Origin: Thalassobacillus sp. CUG 92003 | GTDB lineage: Bacteria > Bacillota > Bacilli > Bacillales > Halobacillaceae | Reading direction: 5' to 3' | DNA: 64,000 bases | Assembly (NCBI RefSeq): GCF_013618635.1 | Contig: NZ_JABLSJ010000008.1 | Coordinates: forward strand, 62,001-126,000 | In this document: positions 48,088 through 59,562 of the stretch, one piece after another | How the letters are laid out: each line of letters opens with the position of its first letter | Position numbering within the stretch: the first letter of the stretch is position 1 | Position numbers and translations under genes: made by a program | Notes under the pieces: generated by a model | The model's input: only the letters and a program-made list of their open reading frames with translations | What the model was told of the DNA's origin: nothing | Database searches by the model: none

Positions 48088-49026
48088 TTAGTTCAATACG
48101 TTGAGTACATCTTTTACGGAATCAGCAGATTTATCTAAATCTTTGCGTTCTTCTTCCGTCAAGTCAAGCTCAATGATCTCTTCAATACCGTCCCCGCCAA
48201 GAATGGTAGGGACACCTAAATAAATACCTTCATAACCGTACTCTCCTTCAAGATAGGCAATTGAAGGAATAACACGGCGCTGATCCTTCAAAATCGCTTC
48301 AGCCATTTGGACAATTGAAGCGGCCGGGGCGTAATAGGCACTGCCATTTCCAAGCAATCCTACGATTTCTCCCCCGCCTTTACGGGTGCGTTCAACGATG
48401 GCGTCTAAACGTTCTTTTGAGATAAGCTTCTCCAATGGAATGCCACCTGCATAAGAATAGCGGATAAGTGGCACCATATCATCTCCGTGACCACCTAGCA
48501 CAAATCCGGTTATATCTTTCACTGAAAGATTAAGCTCTTGAGCCACAAAGGTACGGAAACGAGACGTATCCAATATACCGGACTGACCAATCACACGGTT
48601 CTTCGGCAAGCCAGCTTCCTGGAAAACACTATAAGTCATAGCGTCAACAGGGTTGGTCAGCACAATAACATAGCAATCCGGAGAATATTTTACAATTTCT
48701 TTCGTAACAGATTTCATAATCTTTGAATTTGTACTGACGAGATCATCACGACTCATCCCAGGCTTTCTGGCAATCCCTGCGGTAATGATGACAAGGTCAG
48801 ATCCTTCCGTATCTTTATAATCAGAAGTTCCGGTAACATTGGCATCAAACCCTTGGACAGGTCCAGCTTCTTGCATATCCAGCGCTTTCCCTTTCGTAGG
48901 ATCTTCCATATCAGGCACATCAACAAGTACAACATCACCAAGCTCTTTTTGAGCTGTCATCAAGGCAGTCGTTGCACCCGTAAAGCCAGCGCCAATTACT
49001 GAAATCTTTTTACGCTTGATCGCCAT
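48088..49026 (-). CDS. mdh: Malate dehydrogenase
   Basis: A 312-residue LDH-like NAD-dependent enzyme that oxidises malate to oxaloacetate. The NAD motif is [11 protein letters not shown], the substrate arginines are in [13 protein letters not shown], and the catalytic His is in GGHGDDMVP. It follows icd by 21 bases in the citZ-icd-mdh operon. Confidence 0.97.
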   Translation of the reverse strand: MAIKRKKISVIGAGFTGATTALMTAQKELGDVVLVDVPDMEDPTKGKALDMQEAGPVQGFDANVTGTSDYKDTEGSDLVIITAGIARKPGMSRDDLVSTNSKIMKSVTKEIVKYSPDCYVIVLTNPVDAMTYSVFQEAGLPKNRVIGQSGILDTSRFRTFVAQELNLSVKDITGFVLGGHGDDMVPLIRYSYAGGIPLEKLISKERLDAIVERTRKGGGEIVGLLGNGSAYYAPAASIVQMAEAILKDQRRVIPSIAYLEGEYGYEGIYLGVPTILGGDGIEEIIELDLTEEERKDLDKSADSVKDVLNVLN

Positions 49027-49047
49027 TCCTATTCTCCTTTCGGTGCA

Positions 49048-50319
49048 TCAACCCATGTTTTTGATCAGTTCGTCTCCAAATTCAGAGCATTTCACTTCTG
49101 TTGCTCCATCCATCATACGGGCGAAGTCATACGTCACGACTTTGCTGCCGATGGTTTTATCCATGGATTGTGTAATAAGGTTAGCGGCTTCTCTCCATCC
49201 CAAGTGCTCAAGCATAAGGACACCTGAAAGGATAACAGAAGATGGGTTCACTTTATCCATGCCTGCATATTTTGGAGCCGTACCATGCGTCGCTTCAAAA
49301 ATAGCATGGCCAGATTCAGAGTTGATGTTGGCACCTGGAGCGATTCCAATGCCGCCGACCTGGGCTGCAAGCGCATCTGAAATGTAATCACCGTTCAAGT
49401 TCATTGTGGCTACCACATCAAATTCTTTTGGACGCGTAAGAATTTGCTGCAAGAAGATATCGGCAATAGCATCTTTCACAATCAATTTGCCGGCGTTTTC
49501 AGCTTCGTCCTGAGCTTTATTCGCAGCATCTTTACCTTGTTCTTCAACGATACGATCATACTCCAGCCATGTGAAGACTTTATCACCGTATTCTTCTTGC
49601 GCCACTTCATAGCCCCAGGATTTAAAGGAACCTTCTGTAAACTTCATGATATTTCCTTTGTGTACGAGGGTGACGTTTTTGCGTCCTTCGTTCAGTGCAT
49701 AGTCGATTGCTGCGCGTACGAGGCGCTTTGTCCCTTCTTCTGAAACGGGCTTAATGCCAATCCCAGACGTTTCAGGGAAACGGATATTGGTCACGCCCAT
49801 TTCATCCTGAAGGAAATCAATGACCTTCTTCACTTCCGGCGTCCCTTTTTGCCATTCGATTCCCGCGTAGATATCTTCAGTATTCTCACGGAAGATAGCC
49901 ATATCTGTATCTTCAGGGTGTTTAACCGGAGAAGGTACGCCTTCGAACCAACGCACAGGACGCAGGCATGTGAATAAATCCAACTCTTGGCGGAGAGCCA
50001 CATTCAAGGAACGGATGCCTCCACCGATTGGAGTGGTCAAAGGTCCTTTTATCGCAATCTTGTAATCACGAATCGTATCAAGGGTAGCATTAGGAAGCCA
50101 TTCTCCAAACTTATCGTAGGATTTCTGACCAGCGTATACTTCTTTCCATTCAATGCTTTTCTCGCCATTGTATGCTTTGTCTACTGCTGCTTCAATAACG
50201 CGGCTGGCAGCAGCCCAAATGTCCGGTCCGATTCCATCGCCTTCAATGTAAGGAATGATTGGACGATTAGGTACATTCAAATTTCCGTTTTCTTCTGTAA
50301 TTTTTGCTGATTGTGTCAA
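49048..50319 (-). CDS. icd: Isocitrate dehydrogenase (NADP)
   Basis: A 423-residue TCA enzyme that makes 2-oxoglutarate and [25 protein letters not shown] carries the phosphate-site Ser, [14 protein letters not shown] follows, and the metal Asp residues are in [15 protein letters not shown]. The start is a TTG at 50319 with AGGAGG seven bases upstream; the product then reads [11 protein letters not shown], matching the family. A longer frame to 50367 has no family match. Confidence 0.96.
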   Translation of the reverse strand: MTQSAKITEENGNLNVPNRPIIPYIEGDGIGPDIWAAASRVIEAAVDKAYNGEKSIEWKEVYAGQKSYDKFGEWLPNATLDTIRDYKIAIKGPLTTPIGGGIRSLNVALRQELDLFTCLRPVRWFEGVPSPVKHPEDTDMAIFRENTEDIYAGIEWQKGTPEVKKVIDFLQDEMGVTNIRFPETSGIGIKPVSEEGTKRLVRAAIDYALNEGRKNVTLVHKGNIMKFTEGSFKSWGYEVAQEEYGDKVFTWLEYDRIVEEQGKDAANKAQDEAENAGKLIVKDAIADIFLQQILTRPKEFDVVATMNLNGDYISDALAAQVGGIGIAPGANINSESGHAIFEATHGTAPKYAGMDKVNPSSVILSGVLMLEHLGWREAANLITQSMDKTIGSKVVTYDFARMMDGATEVKCSEFGDELIKNMG

Positions 50320-50422
50320 AGTAAAACCTCCTAATTCATGTTGGTATATTTGTCCACTTATCATCATACTTTAATTTATCAGTCATAAAAAGCATGAATT
50401 ACAAAGAAGCTGCCTTCGAGCT

Positions 50423-51538
50423 TCAGCGTTCATCTATTGGTGTATACGATTGATTTTTCGGTCCCACATACTCCGCACGCGGTCTGATCAACCGATTGTC
50501 ATCGTACTGCTCAAGAATATGAGCGAGCCAGCCGGAAACGCGGCTTACAGCAAAGATAGGCGTAAAAATATCATGATCAATGCCGAGGCTGTGGTAAACT
50601 GAAGCGGAATAAAAATCAACATTTGCCGGGAGCCCTTTATTCTCTTTAATGAACTCTTCTATTTTGATTGACATATCATAATATTTGGAATGTCCCGTCA
50701 GTTCAGTCAGTTCACGTGACATTTCGCGTAAATGTTTGGCACGAGGATCGCCTTTTTGGTAAACACGGTGGCCCATCCCCATAATCTTTTCTTTATTTTC
50801 AAGCTTTTTCTTGATTTCTGGAATAGCGTTCTCAACATCACCAATTTCAGTGAGCATCGCCATCACGCGTTCATTGGCACCTCCATGCAGCGGCCCTTTC
50901 AAGGCACCGATCGCAGCGGTTACACCAGAATAAATATCAGAGAGAGTCGCAACACATACACGTGCTGTAAAGGTAGATGCGTTAAGTTCATGGTCAGCAT
51001 GAAGGACAAGCGCTTTATTGAATGCTTCAACTTCAATATCTTCCGGATCCTTACCGTTTAACATATAGAGGAAATTAGCAGCGAAACTCAATTCCCGCTT
51101 AGGAGAAACAGGTTCTTTTCCTTTGCGGATACGGGCAAAGGCTGTAACAACTGTTGGTATCTTGGCTTGCAGACGTAATGCTTTACGTTTATTTGCCGTT
51201 TCTTCCATAACATCTGATTCAGGATCGTATAGACCCAGCATCGATACGGTTGTACGGAGCGCAGCCATAGGATGTACCGTGGAAAGATCATAGGATTTAA
51301 GATGATCGATCACTTCAGTTGGAATATCCATGTTTGAAACAAGTTCTTGTTTAAATTCATTCAACTCGTCCAACTTAGGAAGTCTCTTATTCCATAGTAA
51401 GTATATTACTTCTTCAAAGCTTGAATTTTCAGCAAGGTCATCAATGTCATAACCAACGTATGTCAGTTGATCATCAATGATTGAACTGATTGATGATTCC
51501 GTCGCTGTAATGCCTTCCAACCCTTTAGTTGATGCCAT
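50423..51538 (-). CDS. citZ: Citrate synthase
   Basis: A 371-residue type I citrate synthase that joins acetyl-CoA and oxaloacetate. Catalytic His residues are in GPLHGGANERV and MGMGHRVYQKGDPRAK, and the Asp is in NVDFYSAS. The ATG at 51538 has AAGGAGAG upstream. It leads the citZ-icd-mdh operon, and a palindrome overlapping the start of transcription suggests CcpA control. Confidence 0.96.
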   Translation of the reverse strand: MASTKGLEGITATESSISSIIDDQLTYVGYDIDDLAENSSFEEVIYLLWNKRLPKLDELNEFKQELVSNMDIPTEVIDHLKSYDLSTVHPMAALRTTVSMLGLYDPESDVMEETANKRKALRLQAKIPTVVTAFARIRKGKEPVSPKRELSFAANFLYMLNGKDPEDIEVEAFNKALVLHADHELNASTFTARVCVATLSDIYSGVTAAIGALKGPLHGGANERVMAMLTEIGDVENAIPEIKKKLENKEKIMGMGHRVYQKGDPRAKHLREMSRELTELTGHSKYYDMSIKIEEFIKENKGLPANVDFYSASVYHSLGIDHDIFTPIFAVSRVSGWLAHILEQYDDNRLIRPRAEYVGPKNQSYTPIDER

Positions 51539-51591
51539 GTAAATTCTCTCCTTTTTCCAAAAAATTGCAAGGTTAACTTTTTCCAATCCAA

Positions 51592-51610
51592 GTAAACGCT
51601 TTACATTATA
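51592..51610 (-). promoter_or_regulatory. citZ -10 box with cre-like palindrome
   Basis: On the minus strand TATAAT (51605-51610) is followed at once by GTAAAGCGTTTAC (51592-51604), a perfect palindrome except for its middle base and close to the CcpA cre core. I found no good -35. Confidence 0.5.
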
Positions 51611-52095
51611 TATGTTTTTTCTACATAGGAATTCATCCCCACCGACAATTATAAAGTATTACTGACAGAATGTGAAATATTTTTCTTAATATTTACACCA
51701 CACTGACGGGTCATAAAACATTCATACTTTAAGAGGCCACCTATAACCATACCCCATAAGTACCTTTTACATGCACGTTGGCATGAATCGATAACGAAAG
51801 ACACTCAAAGTTGAACTGTCTGTAGTCTGATAACCTTTCGCATACCTACCTTGAAGACCCGTTTTTTTATTCAATTGACTCATTAAGCGGTTGTCTATTT
51901 TACCTTGCTTCATTCTGCCGTAAGTAACTCCCTATCCTATTAAAAAATTGACGACTAATGGAACACCCTTCTTTTAACTATATTGCAAAAATAATATCCC
52001 AGTTAGATTGTTTTAAAACATAATTGAGTTATTAATTGTCTCCTAAAACAATGGGTTAGGGCGCGTTCACTATTAAAAGAGGGAGAAGGGATACT
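51611..52095. other. Gene-free gap between citZ and ytvI
   Basis: About 480 bases with no gene on either strand and no hairpin or repeat that I can name. It is AT-rich and should hold the divergent upstream regions of citZ and ytvI. Confidence 0.5.
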
Positions 52096-53211
52096 TTGCG
52101 ACACGAGTTGATGTGGGCCCGTTTATTTATCGTATGTACGGTGACTGTCGTTGCCAGCTTGACCATATATGCCTTACTTCCCTTGCTTCATCCTTTTTTA
52201 TGGGCATTTTTCATCGCGTGGATTATTAATCCGCTTGTGAAAACAATGCAATGGAAGTGGAATTTTCCACGGTGGACAGCCGTTATAACCGCACTAAGCT
52301 TATGCATTGTTTTCTTGTTCAGTCTCTCCATGGTCGCTATGCTCGAAATCATAAACGGAACCACTTATTTAGCCCATTACGTCCCGTCTCATTTTGGACA
52401 GGCACTTGACTTTGTACGACAGGTTGTATCGACCCATGTAACAGATTTAATCAATTCAGTCACGCAAAAATTAGGCGGATTTAACGGGACAGAAAGCCCC
52501 CAATTCCTCAAACAAATGGATCAACTCGGCATGAGCTTGACTGAAACCGGCACCAATTTCTTAAAGAACGTATTGGAACAAATCCCTGTTTTGTTAAGTC
52601 AGCTCCCCGCCTCCTTTACATTTATCATGTTTGTGTTGCTAGGCGTATTTTTTATCAGCAAGGATTGGGACACATTCAACAGCCGGATGACGTCTCTTTT
52701 TCCAGGGAAGCTGATTGTGACGCTTGAGCATGTCGTGAATGACCTTAAAAAAACAGCCTCAGGGTATGCTAAGGCCCAGTTTCTGCTCATAATGATTACG
52801 GCTTGTCTCGTCGTCATCGGGTTATGGATATTAGACGTCAACCATGGCTTAACCATCGCATTGTTGACCGGTGTTGTAGATATTATTCCTTATCTGGGGA
52901 CAGGTATCATTTTTATACCTTGGATCGGCTATCTGTTTCTCAGCGGGGAGCAAGAGCTTTGCATCGGCATTGCCATTCTGTATCTTACCATCGTAATCAT
53001 GAGACAACTACTCGAGCCCAAGCTGCTTTCCCAGCAAATTGGTTTACACCCCTTATTTTTGTTAATCGCCATGTTCAGTGGTTTCCAGCTGGCCGGGTTT
53101 TTAGGTTTACTGCTTGGGCCTGTCACCCTCATTGTTGTAAAAAGCATCCATCGCACCGGGGCCACCCACGAACTCTGGAACTATATTAAATACGGTCCTC
53201 ACTCTTCCTAA
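52096..53211 (+). CDS. ytvI: AI-2E family transporter YtvI
   Basis: A 371-residue membrane protein with about eight helices, of the PerM/AI-2E exporter family. N-terminal helices (FLWAFFIAWIINPLV) are followed by an amphipathic middle part and the family core VVDIIPYLGTGIIFIPW and QIGLHPLFLLIAMF. The substrate is unknown. The start is TTG (52096) after GGGAGAAGGGA; an ATG 15 bases later lacks good spacing. It is a plus-strand gene between citZ and fxsA. Confidence 0.88.
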   Translation: MRHELMWARLFIVCTVTVVASLTIYALLPLLHPFLWAFFIAWIINPLVKTMQWKWNFPRWTAVITALSLCIVFLFSLSMVAMLEIINGTTYLAHYVPSHFGQALDFVRQVVSTHVTDLINSVTQKLGGFNGTESPQFLKQMDQLGMSLTETGTNFLKNVLEQIPVLLSQLPASFTFIMFVLLGVFFISKDWDTFNSRMTSLFPGKLIVTLEHVVNDLKKTASGYAKAQFLLIMITACLVVIGLWILDVNHGLTIALLTGVVDIIPYLGTGIIFIPWIGYLFLSGEQELCIGIAILYLTIVIMRQLLEPKLLSQQIGLHPLFLLIAMFSGFQLAGFLGLLLGPVTLIVVKSIHRTGATHELWNYIKYGPHSS

Positions 53212-53269
53212 TAGGGTAACGCGACGCGCGCACTAAAAAAGGCTCTATCCTCGCTTGTTTAAGCACTGC

Positions 53270-53304
53270 CAAAAAAATAGAAAACTGCTCGTAATAAGCA
53301 GCTT
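53270..53304 (-). terminator. Terminator of fxsA
   Basis: A short stem CTGCT/AGCAG is followed by TTTTCTATTTTTTTGG on the minus strand. Confidence 0.65.
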
Positions 53305-53316
53305 TCAATTCTGGGG

Positions 53317-53709
53317 CTATCTCCGATAAATTGTTATGGTTCCTTTGTCCATCATTTTTCTAATGAGACTGCCAATCACCCGCTTGAGAGGTGTTCGCGT
53401 AACGGGCAGCAGGAGTAAAAATCCGATCGCATCCGTAATGAATCCAGGAGTGAGCAAGACGGTACCTCCTACCAAAATGCAGGCGCCATCTAATAATGTG
53501 TCTCGAGGCATTTGCCCCATCGACATGGATTGCTGAAAATGACGGATCGTTTCCAATCCTTGTTGTTTAGCTAACCAGGCACCAAGAACCCCGGTTGATA
53601 TAATTAATAGGATGACCCACCACGGACCGATGATATTGCCGGCCCACACAAGAATACCTATTTCCAAAGCTGGTACAATTATGATTAGAAGTAATAACCA
53701 ACGAAACAT
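53317..53709 (-). CDS. fxsA: FxsA family membrane protein
   Basis: A 130-residue membrane protein with three to four helices. The N-terminus FRWLLLLIIIVPALEIGILV and the segment GAWLAKQQGLETIRHFQ define the FxsA (phage T7 exclusion suppressor) family. Its role in bacilli is unknown. It is downstream of pyk, as in B. subtilis. Confidence 0.9.
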   Translation of the reverse strand: MFRWLLLLIIIVPALEIGILVWAGNIIGPWWVILLIISTGVLGAWLAKQQGLETIRHFQQSMSMGQMPRDTLLDGACILVGGTVLLTPGFITDAIGFLLLLPVTRTPLKRVIGSLIRKMMDKGTITIYRR

Positions 53710-53854
53710 ACAATCTTCCCTTCCAAAACCATTTCCTTTTATTATACGTCAACTTCGCCCCCGACAAAACTGAAAGGAATAGATGGGCTGCAATTCCTGA
53801 AGTAGAATCACTCCCTGACCCTGGTTGTGGCTTATACAAGGTAGAAAGCCTATC

Positions 53855-53905
53855 AAAAAAATACCATCTAACCTAACCTTTTAATAAGGCTCAGTTAGAT
53901 GGTAT
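53855..53905 (-). terminator. Terminator of pfkA-pyk
   Basis: A 12-bp perfect stem ATACCATCTAAC/GTTAGATGGTAT is followed by TTTTTTTG on the minus strand. Confidence 0.85.
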
Positions 53906-53922
53906 TTTGGATTGTTCATTAG

Positions 53923-55686
53923 TTAAAGGACGCTTGCGTGACCTTTGTAGATATCTCCTCGAGAGCTATCGATTGTTAAATCCTCGTGGTCCTCGATCAC
54001 ATTCATTGCATCTTCAACACCGACAACAACTGGAATGCCGAGACTCAGCCCGACAACGGCTGCGTGAGAGGTAAGACCACCTTCCTCGGTGATCAACGCA
54101 CCGGCTCGTTCGATAGCAGGCATCATATCTTTATCGGTTCCAAACGTGACTAGAATATCTCCTTCTTCAATCCGTCTGTTTGCTTCCTCAGCATTTTTTA
54201 CAAGTACTGCACGGCCATAGGCACTGGTACGTCCAATCCCTTGTCCTTTTACGAGTACATCACCTACAACATGAACTTTCATCAAGTTCGTCGTGCCGCT
54301 TTCTCCAACAGGCACGCCACCCGTAATGATGATACGATCACCGCGTTTAACCAAGCCTGAGGCAAGCCCTCTTTCCACTGCCACATCAAGCATATCATCA
54401 GTCGATCGAGCGCGAGGTCCCATGATCGCATGGACGCCCCAAACCAATGAAAGCAATCGGTTGACTCGTTCACTATTCGTGATAGCTACGATGGACGCGC
54501 GCGGCCGATATTTGGAAATCATCAAAGCCGTATGCCCGCTTTCCGTAGGCGTAACAATCGTATTCACAGATAGATTAATGGCTGTGTGTGTAACAGACTG
54601 GCTGATGGCATCTGTGATGGTCATATCACTTGTCTTTGATCGCGATTCTAAAATAGCTGCATAGTCTAATCCCGTTTCGGTTTTTTCAGCAATGTTATGC
54701 ATCGTTTGAACAGCTTCAGCAGGATAACGTCCGGCAGCGGTCTCACCCGATAGCATAATTGCATCTGTTCCATCAAAAATGGCATTGGCTACGTCCGATG
54801 CTTCTGCACGGGTAGGGCGAGGGTTGCGTTCCATTGAATCAAGCATCTGTGTTGCCGTAATGACCGGCTTCCCAGCCTTGTTACATTGGTGAATCAATTG
54901 CTTTTGTACGAGGGGCACATCTTCAGCTGGAATTTCAACGCCCAAATCGCCACGTGCGACCATCAATCCATCGCTGACCTCAAGGATTTCCTTAATGTTA
55001 TCGACACCTTCTTGGTTTTCGATCTTTGGAATGATTTGAATATGGGTAGCTTCATGCTTTTCGAGCAGCTCACGTATCTCCAGTACATCTGAGGAGCGCC
55101 GAACGAAAGAAGCAGCGATGAAATCAACATCTTGTTCAATTCCAAACAGAATATCTTCCGCGTCTTTGTCAGTAATGCCGGGAAGGGTTACACTGACATT
55201 CGGTACGTTCACGCCTTTTTTATTTTTCAACAGACCCGAATTTAAGACCGTGGTTTTGATTTCATTGTCATGCTTCTTGATTTCTTCAACCTGAAGTTCA
55301 ATCAAGCCATCGTCTAGTAAGATTTTGGACCCTTCATGAACATCGTTGATCAATCCAGGAAACGTTACCGATATCCGCTCCTGGTCCCCTTCCACGTCAT
55401 CCATGCTTACGTATAAGGTGGACCCTTTTTCCAATTGGACGCCTTCGTTTTTCATACGGCCTGTCCGGATTTCTGGCCCTTTTGTGTCTAATAATATCGC
55501 CACCGTTTTGCTTGTCTTCTCGGCAGCTTCTCTAATGTTGGCAATGCGGGCTGCATGCTCTTCAAAATCGCCATGAGAGAAGTTCAAGCGAGCGACGTTC
55601 ATGCCCGATTCGATCAACTCCATAAGTTTTTCTTTACTCTCAGAAGCGGGACCGATCGTGCTCACAATCTTTGTTTTTCTTGTCAT
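53923..55686 (-). CDS. pyk: Pyruvate kinase
   Basis: A 587-residue glycolytic enzyme that makes ATP and pyruvate from PEP. The barrel core has [13 protein letters not shown], the catalytic Lys segment [10 protein letters not shown] and [12 protein letters not shown]. The C-terminal 100 residues form the extra PEP-utilising domain ([15 protein letters not shown]) typical of Bacillus and Geobacillus. The ATG at 55686 follows GGAGG; upstream codons to 55710 are spurious. It lies 45 bases after pfkA. Confidence 0.97.
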   Translation of the reverse strand: MTRKTKIVSTIGPASESKEKLMELIESGMNVARLNFSHGDFEEHAARIANIREAAEKTSKTVAILLDTKGPEIRTGRMKNEGVQLEKGSTLYVSMDDVEGDQERISVTFPGLINDVHEGSKILLDDGLIELQVEEIKKHDNEIKTTVLNSGLLKNKKGVNVPNVSVTLPGITDKDAEDILFGIEQDVDFIAASFVRRSSDVLEIRELLEKHEATHIQIIPKIENQEGVDNIKEILEVSDGLMVARGDLGVEIPAEDVPLVQKQLIHQCNKAGKPVITATQMLDSMERNPRPTRAEASDVANAIFDGTDAIMLSGETAAGRYPAEAVQTMHNIAEKTETGLDYAAILESRSKTSDMTITDAISQSVTHTAINLSVNTIVTPTESGHTALMISKYRPRASIVAITNSERVNRLLSLVWGVHAIMGPRARSTDDMLDVAVERGLASGLVKRGDRIIITGGVPVGESGTTNLMKVHVVGDVLVKGQGIGRTSAYGRAVLVKNAEEANRRIEEGDILVTFGTDKDMMPAIERAGALITEEGGLTSHAAVVGLSLGIPVVVGVEDAMNVIEDHEDLTIDSSRGDIYKGHASVL

Positions 55687-55731
55687 CTTAAAATAACCTC
55701 CTTCATTCAACTACTTGCTCGTTCATTCTAT

Positions 55732-56700
<969 letters not shown>

Positions 56701-56891
56701 TCAACACTTTCTATATGGTAGCTTACATGATAGATAAGAGAATAGTTAATCATTTTAATGTATAAACGTTCTTATAGTTAAAATACACCCGTTCATGTTC
56801 TGAAACAAGATTTAAGGTAACAAAAATAGAGTTGATTCACAAGTATAATGGGAAATAAAGAGGGAGTAAGCGAGGGTACTCCACTAAGATA

Positions 56892-56918
56892 ACAAAAGCC
56901 GCACATCTGACGTGCGGC
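56892..56918 (-). terminator. Terminator of accD-accA
   Basis: A 7-bp stem GCCGCAC/GTGCGGC is followed by TTTTGTT on the minus strand, 28 bases after accA. Confidence 0.8.
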
Positions 56919-56945
56919 CACTTTCTAACAATTATACCCTATTTA

Positions 56946-57908
56946 TCACAAATCTAACTGCGTATAATCCCCAATCTGTTTATATTTTTCCCAACGCTTT
57001 TCCAACCGATCCTCTTTGGAGAGCGCCTGCAGCTCCGCCATGCTGGACTCTAATACGTGATCAATATGGTCTGCCTGCTGCTTCACATCCCGATGGGCAC
57101 CTCCGCGAATTTCTGGAATGACCTGGTCGATGACATGAAGCTGCTTCAAATCATAAGAGGTGATTTTCATCGTCTCAGCTGCACTTTGTGCTTGGTTGGA
57201 ATCTTTCCATAACAAAGCAGCCGCTCCCTCCGGTGAAATCACAGAATAAGTGGAATTTTCCAGCATATGAATATGGTCCCCTACACCTAAGGCAAGAGCG
57301 CCTCCGCTCCCCCCTTCACCAATTACGATGCAAATGATCGGTACCGAAAGCCCAGCCATTTCAACTAAATTTCGCGCAATGGCCTCGCTCTGGCCGCGTT
57401 CTTCAGCTGCTTTACCCGGGTAGGCTCCTTTCGTATCGATGAAGCAAATAATCGGGCGGTTGAATTTATCAGCCTGCTTCATCAATCGAAGCGCTTTCCG
57501 ATACCCTTCAGGGTGAGGCATCCCAAAATTACGCCGAATGTTTTCCTTTGTGTCTTTGCCACGCTGATGGCCGATGATGGTAACAGGCTCGCCCTTATAT
57601 TTACCGATGCCTGACACTATTGCTTCATCATCACCATATAAACGATCTCCGTGCATCTCTAGAAAATCTGTGAACAAACAATCGATATAATCCAGAGTCG
57701 TCGGTCTTTCAGGGTGCCTGGCCATTTGTACACGATCCCAAGGGCGCAAACGATCATATACATCCTCTTCCAACTTCTCTAAACGCGTTTCCAGTGTGGC
57801 GATCTCATCATTCAAATCCATATCGCTCTCTTTGGTGAGGCGTTTTAATTCTGCTATTTTTTCCCGTAGTTCTACGACTGGCTTTTCAAAATCTAGGATT
57901 TGTTTCAT
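56946..57908 (-). CDS. accA: Acetyl-CoA carboxylase carboxyltransferase alpha subunit
   Basis: A 320-residue subunit that, with AccD, moves CO2 from biotin to acetyl-CoA to make malonyl-CoA for fatty-acid synthesis. It shows [12 protein letters not shown], the oxyanion-hole glycines [15 protein letters not shown] and the CoA-site [12 protein letters not shown]. Its ATG overlaps the accD stop by four bases (ATGA), which suggests equal expression. Confidence 0.97.
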   Translation of the reverse strand: MKQILDFEKPVVELREKIAELKRLTKESDMDLNDEIATLETRLEKLEEDVYDRLRPWDRVQMARHPERPTTLDYIDCLFTDFLEMHGDRLYGDDEAIVSGIGKYKGEPVTIIGHQRGKDTKENIRRNFGMPHPEGYRKALRLMKQADKFNRPIICFIDTKGAYPGKAAEERGQSEAIARNLVEMAGLSVPIICIVIGEGGSGGALALGVGDHIHMLENSTYSVISPEGAAALLWKDSNQAQSAAETMKITSYDLKQLHVIDQVIPEIRGGAHRDVKQQADHIDHVLESSMAELQALSKEDRLEKRWEKYKQIGDYTQLDL

Positions 57909-58765
57909 GACGAATCACCTCCTGACTGATGAATATCTAAAATGGTATGCAGCACCTTGTGCAGGTCATGGCGATGAACGACTTGATCGAGTTGACCATG
58001 TTTCAACAAAAATTCGGATGTTTGGAAGTCATCAGGCAATTTTTCTCTGATGGTCTGCTCAATGATACGACGACCGGCAAACCCAATCAATGCACCAGGT
58101 TCTGCTAGATTATAATCCCCGATCGACGCAAAGCTGGCGGAAACGCCGCCGGTTGTAGGATGAGTCATTATCGAAATGAACAATCCGCCCTCAGCATGGT
58201 GCCTTTGGATAGCAACAGATGTCTTGGTCATCTGCATTAAACTGAGTACACCTTCTTGCATCCGGGCCCCCCCAGAAGCAGTCAAAATAATAAAAGGCAG
58301 CTTCTGTTTCCGTGACTCTTCGACAGCGTTGGCTATTTTCTCACCGACGACAGACCCCATGCTTCCCATACGGAAACGAGCATCCATGATGGCAAAACCT
58401 GTAGGTAACCCTTCCATTTCAGCCTTACCGGTCACGACAGCTTCATTTAACCCGGATTTTTTTCGGTCTTTTTCTAATTTCATCTCATAGTCCGGAAAGT
58501 TCAATGGATTCGTCGAGATCATTCCGGCATCCCATTCTTCAAAACTATCAGGATCAAACAGTGACTCAATCCGTTCATAAGCGTTCATTTGACTATGATG
58601 ATCACAGTGGGGACAAACTTGCATATTGCGCTTTAGTTCTTTTCGATAATAGATTTTTCCACAGCCTGGACATTTTTGCATCAAGCCCGCGGGTATATCT
58701 TGTTTAGCTTCTTTGCTGGGCATCGGTGCATATTTTTTCTTTTTGCTGAAAAAATCTTTAAGCAC
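57905..58765 (-). CDS. accD: Acetyl-CoA carboxylase carboxyltransferase beta subunit
   Basis: A 286-residue partner of AccA. The N-terminal zinc ribbon has Cys32, Cys35, Cys51 and Cys54 (CPGCG, CPHC), and the crotonase-like core has [19 protein letters not shown] and [16 protein letters not shown]. It lies upstream of accA and downstream of a GntR regulator and malic enzyme, on the same strand. Confidence 0.97.
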   Translation of the reverse strand: MLKDFFSKKKKYAPMPSKEAKQDIPAGLMQKCPGCGKIYYRKELKRNMQVCPHCDHHSQMNAYERIESLFDPDSFEEWDAGMISTNPLNFPDYEMKLEKDRKKSGLNEAVVTGKAEMEGLPTGFAIMDARFRMGSMGSVVGEKIANAVEESRKQKLPFIILTASGGARMQEGVLSLMQMTKTSVAIQRHHAEGGLFISIMTHPTTGGVSASFASIGDYNLAEPGALIGFAGRRIIEQTIREKLPDDFQTSEFLLKHGQLDQVVHRHDLHKVLHTILDIHQSGGDSS

Positions 58766-58858
58766 GGATCTCCCTCCTTTGGGACAAACTGGTCTAAATT
58801 CAATATATCGTAAAACCGAGCAGAATGTGTAGTACTCAGTCGCGTCGATTTTGTCACG

Positions 58859-59467
58859 TCACTCGGACTCATACAGATCGTGAACATCAATAGGAGACCC
58901 ATTCTTCAAGATGGACACCACGTTACTATAAAACCCATGATTGTAAGGCGATGGATGATAAGTTGAAATGAAATCATCTATTAATTCCCACATCCGCGTC
59001 AGGAGCTGATAATTATGAACCGTAAATAAATGCGAAAAAAATTGCTGATAAAGCTCCCGATCGTCCGACGTAAATGTTTCCTTCAAGATTCGCAGTTCCT
59101 GCAGCTCATGACCTTCCAGGCGACCTGCAAGATGGATAATGACTTCTTTTTCAAGCATTTGCCGAGCATGAATTAATTCTTCCCGCGTCCGCGACTCGTT
59201 CAAAATGAATGTCGACAACAATTCGATCGTTCGATTCGTCCGGTAAGCTTGAACGAATGTTCCTTCACCTCTTCTCGTTTCAATCAAACCTAGCAGCTCT
59301 ATTGCTCTTAAAGCTTCGCGAAGTGAGGAACGGCTGACTTGCAACGTATCGCTGAGCTCTCGTTCCGATGGGAGTCTGTCTCCCGGAAGCAGCCCTTGAG
59401 CGGTGATAAACGCACGTATTTGTTGCAGCACTTCTTCATACACTTTTACCTTTGGCGGCTTATCCAC
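58859..59467 (-). CDS. GntR-family (FadR/FCD type) transcriptional regulator
   Basis: A 202-residue regulator. The N-terminal winged helix reads PGDRLPSERELSDTLQVSRS with SLREALRAIELLGLI after it, and the C-terminal helical domain (about 75-202) would bind an effector. The FCD metal-site histidines are only partly evident. It sits between malic enzyme and accDA, so it may link NADPH or malate status to fatty-acid synthesis; this is inference. The start is GTG at 59467 with only a distant GGAG. It is unrelated to the TetR-type FadR elsewhere in this window. Confidence 0.82.
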   Translation of the reverse strand: MDKPPKVKVYEEVLQQIRAFITAQGLLPGDRLPSERELSDTLQVSRSSLREALRAIELLGLIETRRGEGTFVQAYRTNRTIELLSTFILNESRTREELIHARQMLEKEVIIHLAGRLEGHELQELRILKETFTSDDRELYQQFFSHLFTVHNYQLLTRMWELIDDFISTYHPSPYNHGFYSNVVSILKNGSPIDVHDLYESE

Positions 59468-59562
59468 GTTCGTGCGTCACTCCTTCTATTAAGGAAGGGT
59501 CATTTTCTTATGAGGAACCTTCACATGTAAATGGAAGAAAAGCCAAAACGGCTTCTCTTCCA

